The position numbers and the translations under genes are program-made. The notes under the pieces are model-generated. The model was given only the letters and a program-made list of their open reading frames with translations. It was not told where the DNA came from and ran no database searches. A DNA stretch of 27,228 nucleotides from CBFGTV01 sp965652145 (GTDB taxonomy: Bacteria; Bacillota; Clostridia; Peptostreptococcales; Natronincolaceae): contig CBFGTV010000045.1 in the NCBI GenBank assembly GCA_965652145.1, forward strand, positions 1 to 27,228, given 5' to 3'. Below are positions 8,010 through 14,320 of this stretch, one piece after another; position 1 is the first letter of the stretch, and each line of letters begins with the position of its first letter.

Positions 8010-9548
8010 TTAACGCCTTAGATTATTCATTAGTTGATGAATATCAATGGTTTTTGTTAAAAACAGCCCCACTAAATAGAACATAATACCCACCAGCATA
8101 CAAAGCCCCTTTAATAAAGCTCCCGTTGGAGCAAGTAAGTCAAAGGATAGGAAGATGACGGCCAGCATTAAAAGGGTGCATAGAATGGGCTTGATTAAGC
8201 ATTGGCTGAGGGAAAGCCTAATCTTCACATGACGAAATAGTATGATGGAATGAAGAATGGAAATAACAACAGATGACAAAATAAAGCCAATAATAAAGCC
8301 ATAGATGCCATAACGGGGGTCAGCAACCAGGAAATAGGTACAATATAATTGAATCAGCATACCCAGTAAAAAATTAATGGTGGTGGAAACCTGTTTGCCA
8401 AGGCCATGCAAAATTCCAGACAGGGTATTTTGCATACAAAGGAATAGGGTGGCATAGCTGATTAATGAAAGGTATTGGCCTACCTCTACATCATTAAAAA
8501 TCATTGCAGCCATTTCACCGCCAAATATCACATAAAGACCTGTAATAGGAATAGCGGTCAAGAGGGTGATTTTCAGCGCCAAGCTGGTCTTGTTGGAAAT
8601 TTCCTGATAATTGTTAATGGCCTGCTCCTCCGAAATATTGGGAATAATATTAACCACCAGGGCACTGGTAACAGTAAAGGGAAGAAACAATAGGGGCATG
8701 GCCATACCAGAGATTTTTCCAAAGACATCAATGGCCCCCTGGGCGGTAAGGCCCGAAACCTCCAGCCTTTGGGGAATCATTATGGAATTAATGGTTTGCA
8801 TAAAGGTCGACAGCAGGCGGCTAATGGTAATGGGAACCGAAATATAAAGAATACCATTGATGCTGCGAATAATTGATTCATTCCTAATCAGGTGCCGGTT
8901 TTTCAGCTGGGGCAGTTTTTTTAAATTAAATCGAAATACCAGATAAAGAAGCCCTATCAGCTCACCGACTGATAAGCCGATAATAGCAATGGTTGCGGCA
9001 GTAATAGGATGATTGGGCTTAATGTAGTATAAGAGGGCGATGACAAAGGTGATCCGTGAGAGCTGTTCCAGTATTTGAGCCATGGCAGGGGGCTTGATGT
9101 CCTTTAGTCCGTAGAAGAAGCCCCTGAGTATACTGGAAAAGGTAATGAGACCAATTGCCGGTATCGTCCATAAAAGAGGGTAATAAAGATCCGGGTTTTT
9201 TAAAATTTTGGTGGTTACAAACTCCATATTAAAGGATACCAAAATTGTTAGAAAAGCTGCTATTAAACCACCTAGCAGCAGAGATAACGAGAGAATTCGA
9301 TAGACTCCCCTTCTATTTTGAAGGGAATTTTCGCCGGCCACCAGCCTTGATACGGCCACGGGAATACCTGCAGTGGGCAGGGTAATTAACACCATCAAAA
9401 AGGGAAAGACCATTTGATATAGGCCAATGGCTTGAGAACCGATCATTCTGGAAAGAATGATCCGATAGATAAAGCCAAGGACCCTTACAATAAAATTAAT
9501 GGTTGCCAGGAGTATGGTACCTAGTATAAAAGAAGAAGTTTTTTTCAA
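8010..9548 (-). CDS. spoVB: SpoVB-like polysaccharide/lipid flippase (MOP superfamily)
   Basis: A 512-residue polytopic membrane protein with about 14 hydrophobic segments. The N-terminus (TILLATINFIVRVLGFIYRI) and the following RMIGSQAIGLYQMVFP and LPTAGIPVAVSRLV motifs are typical of the SpoVB/YtgP branch of MurJ-like flippases. SpoVB is needed for spore cortex peptidoglycan, presumably by flipping lipid-linked precursors across the forespore membrane; the paralogue YtgP (Amj/MurJ group) acts in growing cells. The two cannot be told apart by eye, although the neighbours fit sporulation. The start is TTG (9546-9548, minus), with GAGGTG six bases upstream; there is no better ATG. The gene is transcribed away from the GGDEF gene, across a 240-bp intergenic region, and convergent with polX. 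Confidence 0.85.
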   Translation of the reverse strand: MKKTSSFILGTILLATINFIVRVLGFIYRIILSRMIGSQAIGLYQMVFPFLMVLITLPTAGIPVAVSRLVAGENSLQNRRGVYRILSLSLLLGGLIAAFLTILVSFNMEFVTTKILKNPDLYYPLLWTIPAIGLITFSSILRGFFYGLKDIKPPAMAQILEQLSRITFVIALLYYIKPNHPITAATIAIIGLSVGELIGLLYLVFRFNLKKLPQLKNRHLIRNESIIRSINGILYISVPITISRLLSTFMQTINSIMIPQRLEVSGLTAQGAIDVFGKISGMAMPLLFLPFTVTSALVVNIIPNISEEQAINNYQEISNKTSLALKITLLTAIPITGLYVIFGGEMAAMIFNDVEVGQYLSLISYATLFLCMQNTLSGILHGLGKQVSTTINFLLGMLIQLYCTYFLVADPRYGIYGFIIGFILSSVVISILHSIILFRHVKIRLSLSQCLIKPILCTLLMLAVIFLSFDLLAPTGALLKGLCMLVGIMFYLVGLFLTKTIDIHQLMNNLRR

Positions 9549-9788
9549 TTAGCTCACCTCAAATCCTTGATATACAATAAATATTCTATTGCAATTATCT
9601 TTAGTACCTTTCTAAGGTAAGATATCAAACAAAGAAGCAGGGTGAGGGTAATTCATTGGATATAAGATTTTTTAAAAAATTTCAATGTGAATTATTTTTC
9701 AAGCTGGGTACATATAAATAATCAATGGGAGTTATGCTGTAGTCGTCATAATACATTGATGATAAACTAATCTTGGGGGTGATCGAAC

Positions 9789-10415
9789 ATGATCGATAAA
9801 ATTGACGGAATACTGGATAAAGAGACATTTTTAAAGGAAATTGAGAAAAAAATTACGAATCCATCGGGAACCTTTACCCTTGCAACCATCGACATTGACA
9901 ATTTTGAAACAGTGAATCGCTATTATGGAGAAATGGTAGGGGATGAGGTCATAAGAAAGATGGCCTCAGTATTAAGACAGAATGTAAAGGGAAATGATCT
10001 CATTTGCCGAAGCAATAAAGATGAATTTAATGTCCTATTCAATGACACTTCCTCAGAGACCGCCTTTATTATGGTAGAAGAAATCAGGAGATATTTCGAC
10101 CAAAATACCTTTCAGCTGGGAGAGCGTAAGAAAGAAATTTCAATTAAAATCAGTGCAGGAATCGCTAATTATCCTAAGGATGCCAAAAATGCCGTAGAGC
10201 TTCTTCGGGGGGCCGACAGTGCTCTTTTTAGAGCCAAAAGAGAGGGGAAAAATCGAGTTTGCCTGGCTGAAAGTGAGAATATGATATTAAAATCAAATTA
10301 CTATACCAAAACCCAGCTGGAAAGATTAGGCGAGCTTTCAAAAAAGACAGAAAAGACCGAGGCTTTTTTACTAAGAGAAGCCCTGGATGACTTGTTTGAA
10401 AAGTACAGCAAATAA
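9789..10415 (+). CDS. Degenerate GGDEF domain fused to a ribbon-helix-helix-like tail
   Basis: Residues about 5-160 read as a GGDEF (diguanylate cyclase) fold: TIDIDNFETVNRYYGEMVGDE (Asp35, Asp37) and the signature region CRSNKDEF, in which the two glycines of GGDEF are Asn76 and Lys77 while Asp78, Glu79 and Phe80 remain. The I-site RxxD is also altered (K67-G-N-D70). Loss of the glycines usually abolishes cyclase activity, so the domain may be a GTP or c-di-GMP sensor or purely structural. The C-terminal residues about 170-208 (YYTKTQLERLGELSKKT, then LLREALDDLFEKY) have the strand-helix-turn-helix spacing and REAL motif of CopG/RHH DNA-binding domains. The start ATG 9789 follows GGGGGTG at 9775-9781. 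A terminator follows. It has its own upstream region, shared divergently with the flippase gene. Confidence 0.75.
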   Translation: MIDKIDGILDKETFLKEIEKKITNPSGTFTLATIDIDNFETVNRYYGEMVGDEVIRKMASVLRQNVKGNDLICRSNKDEFNVLFNDTSSETAFIMVEEIRRYFDQNTFQLGERKKEISIKISAGIANYPKDAKNAVELLRGADSALFRAKREGKNRVCLAESENMILKSNYYTKTQLERLGELSKKTEKTEAFLLREALDDLFEKYSK

Positions 10416-10433
10416 AAAATACATAGCAATGAG

Positions 10434-10467
10434 ACAGGTGCCGATTACAAAAGTACCTGTTTTTTTA
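10434..10467 (+). terminator. Terminator of the GGDEF-RHH gene
   Basis: ACAGGT (10434-10439) pairs with ACCTGT (10455-10460), followed by a T-tract to 10467. The stem is only six pairs with a large loop, but the T-run and position after the stop codon support it. Confidence 0.65.
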
Positions 10468-10554
10468 ATTCTAAGGGACAAAATTAAATCACAAATAATA
10501 AATAAAAATTAAGTAAAGAATAAGTAAAAATGAGTTTTTGCAGGAGGTGAAACG

Positions 10555-10797
10555 GTGGATCAGGTTTGTCCGTTATGTAATCGTTTATCAAGCTATGTAG
10601 TTCAATGCCCTGACTGTGAAAAGGAAATGGAGGATACTGGCCCAATACAGGATTATTTTGATGATTATAGCCCCTATTTGGAAAGGAGCCTGACTGAGCT
10701 GGCCGATGGAGTGACTTCAGATTACTGCCTGCATTTATTTTCTTGTAAACAGTGTAAAAGATTCAAACAAGTTCCAATTAAACGTATTTTTATATAA
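10555..10797 (+). CDS. Small zinc-ribbon protein, function unknown
   Basis: 80 residues beginning GTG at 10555, five bases behind AGGAGGTG (10542-10549), a near-ideal ribosome-binding site. Cys5-x2-Cys8 and Cys18-x2-Cys21 form one likely zinc-binding knuckle pair; a second set is Cys58, Cys64 and Cys67 (with His60). The middle (about 24-50) is acidic and rich in Asp, Glu and Tyr. The basic tail (KQVPIKRI) and the CxxC pairs suggest a metal-binding, possibly nucleic-acid or protein-binding adaptor. I do not recognise a named family. It has no signal peptide or membrane segment. It lies alone between the GGDEF-RHH terminator and the TIM-barrel gene, 74 bases before the latter. Confidence 0.75.
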   Translation: MDQVCPLCNRLSSYVVQCPDCEKEMEDTGPIQDYFDDYSPYLERSLTELADGVTSDYCLHLFSCKQCKRFKQVPIKRIFI

Positions 10798-10871
10798 AAA
10801 ATTTGACTTGTCAGTTTCACTTCTCCTTGTTAAGATTAAGAGGATAGGTGGAATAGCAAAGGGGGAAAAAT

Positions 10872-11552
10872 ATGGAAAACAATACGAAGAAGATCAAGTA
10901 TGTCCCCGAGATTAAGGGCGTATTAAGGAGTAAATTTATCGAGTTACCTCAGTGTATTTCAAATGCCAGTGGAATTAAAATATTCGGTAAAAGAATAAAA
11001 TCTATCCTTTTCAGTACAGATGTAGCCATCATTAAAAATACCAATGCTGATGCTGTCATAGCAGTGTATCCCTTTACACCCCAGCCTGTCATTACCCAGT
11101 CAATTCTAATGGCCTCTGATGTGCCGGTTTTTTCTGGAGTAGGGGGAGGCTTAACCATGGGTGATCGTGTAATTAACATTGCTATTCATGCCGAGCATCA
11201 AGGGGCTATTGGAGTTGTAGTCAATAAGCCCACACCCAATGAAACCATAAAGATACTGAAAAAGAATATAGATATTCCTGTTGTTGTGACAATCGTAGGA
11301 GAGGACGAGGACATTGAGGGCCGAATACAGGCTGGAGCGGATATATTAAATGTATCAGGAGCCGCTAAAACACCACTCATTGTTGAGAAAATCAGATCAA
11401 TCAGTGCCACTATTCCCATTATTGCCACCGGGGGAAGCACCGATGAAAGTATTAAAAGAACCATAGAGGCGGGTGCCAATGCCATCACCTATACGCCGCC
11501 GAACATTGGGGATATATTCAGTGATGTAATGAAGCGTTATCGTGAACAATAA
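10872..11552 (+). CDS. TIM-barrel protein of unknown function (clostridial 'hydrolase' annotation)
   Basis: 226 residues with repeated beta/alpha units: DVAIIKNTNADAVIAVYPFTPQP, VPVFSGVGGG, GAIGVVVNKP, IPVVVTIVGEDED, AGADILNVSG, PIIATGGSTDESI and AGANAITYTPPN. The glycine-rich phosphate-binding loops near the C-terminus (ATGGS, AGANAITYTPP) are those of ribulose-phosphate-binding or NanE/ThiG-like barrels, so a phosphorylated ligand is likely. Close relatives in clostridia are, from memory, labelled simply 'hydrolase', with no demonstrated reaction. The N-terminal 40 residues (VPEIKGVLRSKFIELPQCI) are a lead-in outside the barrel. The start ATG 10872 follows AAAGGGGG. A perfect hairpin at 11556-11584 closes the unit. 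Confidence 0.7.
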   Translation: MENNTKKIKYVPEIKGVLRSKFIELPQCISNASGIKIFGKRIKSILFSTDVAIIKNTNADAVIAVYPFTPQPVITQSILMASDVPVFSGVGGGLTMGDRVINIAIHAEHQGAIGVVVNKPTPNETIKILKKNIDIPVVVTIVGEDEDIEGRIQAGADILNVSGAAKTPLIVEKIRSISATIPIIATGGSTDESIKRTIEAGANAITYTPPNIGDIFSDVMKRYREQ

Positions 11553-11555
11553 ACA

Positions 11556-11584
11556 GCTTAAGACCCTGAAAAAGGGTCTTAAGC
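11556..11584 (+). terminator. 12-bp perfect hairpin between convergent genes
   Basis: gcttaagaccct (11556-11567) and agggtcttaagc (11573-11584) pair perfectly around GAAAA. The downstream T-run is short (cattttaaag). It lies between the convergent TIM-barrel and PHP genes and probably ends the TIM-barrel unit, possibly both. Confidence 0.65.
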
Positions 11585-11603
11585 CATTTTAAAGTATTAA
11601 TTC

Positions 11604-12410
11604 TTAAAGAAGCTTTTCGATGGCATGGAAGGAAGGCTTCATTTGATCAAATGTTGTAATATATTTAAAGCCAATATCCGACAAAGCCTTTAAAGCCTTT
11701 GGAAAATCAAAGGCTAGATGTTCGGTGCGGTGGGAATCTGATCCAAGGGTGATGATTTCGCCCCCTAGCTGGCGGTAGAGTTTAAGTATGTCAATAGACG
11801 GATGCCAGTCATTCAGTTGATACCGAATACCAGAGGTATTTAATTCAATCCCCTTCCCCTTCTCAATAATTGCTTTTAACAATTCCTCTGCCAAGCCACG
11901 ATATGCTTCAAGGGGTAAAATCATGTCATAGCTCCCATATCGTTTAATTACATCCATATGGCCAATTATACTATAATTGTCAAAGTGATTAATAACTTTA
12001 ATTAAATCATTGAAATAGGCACAATAGGCATCAGGCTGATTGCGGTTTTCAAAAAAATTACCGCTGTACAGGTCTGATTTAGCCACAGAGTGAATCGAAC
12101 AAATAATGAAATCAAAGGGATGGTCAAGGGCATCTTTTCGGTATTTTTCCGTAAGATGCGGTTGAAGACCAAATTCTACACCATATTTAATGGTAATTCT
12201 ATTTTCATATTTTTTACGATATTGATCAATGGTTGAAAAGTAATCCTGATATTCAAATGCGATATCACTATGGTTTCCGTCAAAATCATAGTCTATGTGA
12301 TCAGTAAAGCAAAGCTCAGTTACTCCCCTGGCCAAGGCAGCTTCAATGGCTTCCTCCATATTCATGGAGGCATCGGGGGAAAAGTGACTATGAACATGAT
12401 AATCAAACAT
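11604..12410 (-). CDS. PHP-domain phosphoesterase, HisJ-like histidinol-phosphatase family
   Basis: 268 residues, a stand-alone PHP domain. Metal-binding motifs are visible in order: HVHSHFSPD (His5, His7), FTDHID (Asp37, His38), GVEFG, SIHSV, GHMD and SDSHR. HisJ converts L-histidinol phosphate to histidinol in histidine synthesis, but no his genes are near, so the substrate may be another phosphoester. The start is ATG 12410, six bases behind GAGGAGG; the in-frame ATG at 12425 overlaps that site and is not preferred. Its own promoter lies at 12441-12469, so it can be transcribed apart from arginine deiminase upstream. Confidence 0.85.
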   Translation of the reverse strand: MFDYHVHSHFSPDASMNMEEAIEAALARGVTELCFTDHIDYDFDGNHSDIAFEYQDYFSTIDQYRKKYENRITIKYGVEFGLQPHLTEKYRKDALDHPFDFIICSIHSVAKSDLYSGNFFENRNQPDAYCAYFNDLIKVINHFDNYSIIGHMDVIKRYGSYDMILPLEAYRGLAEELLKAIIEKGKGIELNTSGIRYQLNDWHPSIDILKLYRQLGGEIITLGSDSHRTEHLAFDFPKALKALSDIGFKYITTFDQMKPSFHAIEKLL

Positions 12411-12440
12411 AGGAGCCCTCCTCATTTTATGATATGGTAT

Positions 12441-12469
12441 ATTGTATAATGATTTAATATAAAAGTCAA
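12441..12469 (-). promoter_or_regulatory. Predicted sigma-A promoter of the PHP gene
   Basis: On the minus strand: TTGACT (12469-12464), 17-bp spacer, TACAAT (12446-12441), about 31 bases upstream of the start codon. Confidence 0.6.
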
Positions 12470-12495
12470 AGGGAGTCAGGCTTTGCCGTTATTCA

Positions 12496-13719
12496 CTATA
12501 AATCCGATCGAACAAGGGGCATGCTCATACATCTGGGGCCCCCTCTTCCCCTTGAAAGCTCATAAGAATCAAATTCTAAAACCTCAATATGATTTCTTCT
12601 CAGGGCGGCATTGGTGACATAGTTCCGGTTATAGCAGACAACCTTGCCGGGTGAAATGGCCAAGGTGTTACTGCCGTCACTCCATTGCTCCCGACCTGCA
12701 GCAATAAAGTCACCATCGCCGCATCTGATTAAATTAACCGCAGGCAGATGTAAATATTTTTTCAGTATTGTCGAAAGGGGAGCCGCCTCGTAGGAAATAT
12801 CAAGGGTTCCCTTCTTTCCAGGCCGCAGGCTGTATACATCCAGAGGTGCTTCAATACCCGGATAAATTGTAAACTGATCATAATCCACCATGGTAAACAC
12901 CGTATCTAAATGCATATAGGCTCTGGTTTTTGGAATATCAAAGGCCAACACCGTTTCAAAGGGCTCATCCGACTCAAATATGTGCTTTGCCGTTGTTTCT
13001 ACGGCAAAGGGGCTGGTTCGGTCACTGATACCAATGGCAATAACTTTGTTTGATAGTACCAGCTCATCTCCCCCCTCCAGAGGATGATCCTTGTCTCGAT
13101 TATACCAGCGATGAATATTCTGAAATCTAGGGTGATGGTTAAATAAATATTTAGCAAACAAGGTTTCACGGTTTCTGGTAATGGATGACATAACATTTAG
13201 GGTGACACCACTACCAATGGAAGCGAAGGGGTCCCGTTGAAAATACAGGTTTGGAATGGGGTCTAAATAAAAGGGATAAGGATTTTTAACCATATCCGAT
13301 AATCCTTTAGGAGGTTTAATTTCTATCTCGCTCTTTTTAATACCGGCAATACATTTTTGAACCATTTCCAGTGGAGATAAGGCATGAAAAAATTCCCTCA
13401 AGGCTTCCCTGACTGCTCCTGAAGAAACCCTGGCTTCATCCATAAAGTCCTCTAAAAAGTTAGTTCTAACGGTGGCATCTTGAAAAATATCCGCCATTAA
13501 ATGGGTTAGATATAACACCTCGACCCCTTCATTTCTTAATATTTCTGCAAATTGATGGTGCTCCTTCTCAGCTTGTTTTAAGTAGGCAATTTCATCAAAG
13601 AGCAGCCTTCTTAAATAATCAGGAACGATATTTTCGATTTCGGGCCCTGGGCAATGGAGCAAAATACTTTTTAATTGACCGATTTCATTATATACATGTA
13701 TTGGATCGTTAGCTTTCAT
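12496..13719 (-). CDS. arcA: Arginine deiminase
   Basis: Hydrolyses arginine to citrulline and ammonia, the first step of the arginine deiminase pathway that yields ATP through ornithine carbamoyltransferase and carbamate kinase. The 407 residues fit the family. Catalytic features: FQRDPFASIG with Asp163, EGGDEL (about 215-220), MHLDTVF with His270 and Asp272, and the nucleophilic Cys397 in RGGPRCMSMPLVR. It is cytosolic. The start is ATG 13719; the nearest Shine-Dalgarno (AAAGGA) is about 10 bases away. The other arc genes (arcB, arcC, arcD) are not in the window, so it is a lone gene here, which differs from the usual arc operon. A possible ARG-box-like sequence lies upstream at 13831-13850. 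Confidence 0.93.
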   Translation of the reverse strand: MKANDPIHVYNEIGQLKSILLHCPGPEIENIVPDYLRRLLFDEIAYLKQAEKEHHQFAEILRNEGVEVLYLTHLMADIFQDATVRTNFLEDFMDEARVSSGAVREALREFFHALSPLEMVQKCIAGIKKSEIEIKPPKGLSDMVKNPYPFYLDPIPNLYFQRDPFASIGSGVTLNVMSSITRNRETLFAKYLFNHHPRFQNIHRWYNRDKDHPLEGGDELVLSNKVIAIGISDRTSPFAVETTAKHIFESDEPFETVLAFDIPKTRAYMHLDTVFTMVDYDQFTIYPGIEAPLDVYSLRPGKKGTLDISYEAAPLSTILKKYLHLPAVNLIRCGDGDFIAAGREQWSDGSNTLAISPGKVVCYNRNYVTNAALRRNHIEVLEFDSYELSRGRGGPRCMSMPLVRSDL

Positions 13720-13830
13720 TTAACCATATCCTTTCTTTACAGCTTAGTCATCATAGACATAGTATGGCTCAAAAATAAGTCCTTAATCCCAACGAAACAG
13801 AATAGCAGAAAAATAAAAGTAAAAAAATAT

Positions 13831-13850
13831 AAATGAATAAAAAATATTTA
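13831..13850 (-). promoter_or_regulatory. Possible ArgR (ARG) box upstream of arcA
   Basis: The sequence TGAATAaaaaatatttA at about 13834-13850 resembles Firmicute ARG boxes (TGAATA and AT-rich with a partial inverted TATTcA). It lies about 110 bases before the arcA start. The region is so AT-rich that chance is likely. Confidence 0.22.
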
Positions 13851-13859
13851 AAGTTGCAA

Positions 13860-13888
13860 TTGACAGAAAAATGAACTAGTGGTATAAT
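13860..13888 (+). promoter_or_regulatory. Perfect consensus sigma-A promoter of the six-cysteine gene
   Basis: TTGACA (13860-13865), 17-bp spacer, TATAAT (13883-13888). Both hexamers and the spacing are ideal. The start codon lies 38 bases past the -10 box. No other promoter in the window is this close to consensus. Confidence 0.88.
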
Positions 13889-13925
13889 TAAATCACAAAT
13901 TACAGGATAGAGGAGGGATCATATT

Positions 13926-14066
13926 ATGCAAAGGGATCATCAAGAATGTGATAAAGCTAAAAACCCTAGAAAATGCGGTGTATATACCTGTATTCATTGC
14001 GTAGTAAACACCTGTATGCTGGATGAATGTGATATGTTTGAAAGAAAATTTGTGCAAGAGGGATAA
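13926..14066 (+). CDS. 46-residue six-cysteine protein, unknown function
   Basis: The frame starts ATG 13926, with AGGAGGG (13911-13917) eight bases before, and ends in TAA. Cysteines at positions 8, 17, 22, 25, 30 and 35 give the spacing C-x8-C-x4-C-x2-C-x4-C-x4-C, with His24 between two of them. The pattern suggests metal or Fe-S binding, though disulfides or thiol chemistry are possible. There is no signal peptide or membrane segment. It has its own perfect sigma-A promoter and a strong terminator (14093-14139), so it is a complete monocistronic unit. Despite six Cys in 46 residues it is not a SCIFF precursor: the Cys spacing differs and no radical-SAM maturase is adjacent. I recognise no named family. 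Confidence 0.8.
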   Translation: MQRDHQECDKAKNPRKCGVYTCIHCVVNTCMLDECDMFERKFVQEG

Positions 14067-14092
14067 AAACAATATGCAAAGGAAAAAGACCT

Positions 14093-14139
14093 AATCTACC
14101 GTTAAGGCCTATAATCTTAATGGTAGATTTTATTTTTTT
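14093..14139 (+). terminator. Terminator of the six-cysteine gene
   Basis: Fourteen-pair stem: aatctaccgttaag (14093-14106) with cttaatggtagatt (14116-14129), one G-U pair, followed by a T-rich tract to 14139. Confidence 0.9.
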
Positions 14140-14281
14140 GAACATTAAGTAGAAATAATGATGAATGATGATATTAGGAAAAATTATTAATAATGGATAA
14201 ATACAATACCTAAAATCAATTTCAATATAAAATAATTTGCCAACCTTCTGGTGTTGAATTAAAGGAAGGGGCTCAAAAATC

Positions 14282-14313
14282 AAAAAAAGATGAAGGGTAT
14301 GTCCCTTCATCTT
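14282..14313 (-). terminator. Terminator of the ABC exporter operon
   Basis: On the minus strand the perfect 11-bp stem (14313-14303 with 14297-14287) and 5-base loop are followed by seven T residues (the A-run at 14282-14288). It lies eight bases after the stop of the second exporter gene. Confidence 0.88.
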
Positions 14314-14320
14314 GCAATTT

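Noticed and set aside
9667..9680. Palindrome ATTTTTTAAAAAAT in the flippase-GGDEF gap
   Set aside because: Simple A/T run symmetry, expected by chance in AT-rich DNA.
9656..9721. 21-codon TTG-started frame in the flippase-GGDEF gap
   Set aside because: No clear ribosome-binding site spacing, low-complexity Phe/Lys content and no promoter support.
10803..10836. Possible promoter TTGACT ... TAAGAT before the TIM-barrel gene
   Set aside because: The spacer is 22 bp, too long for a sigma-A promoter.
13926..14066. Six cysteines in 46 residues, reminiscent of a SCIFF (six-Cys-in-forty-five) peptide
   Set aside because: The cysteine spacing does not match the SCIFF pattern and no radical-SAM maturase gene lies nearby.
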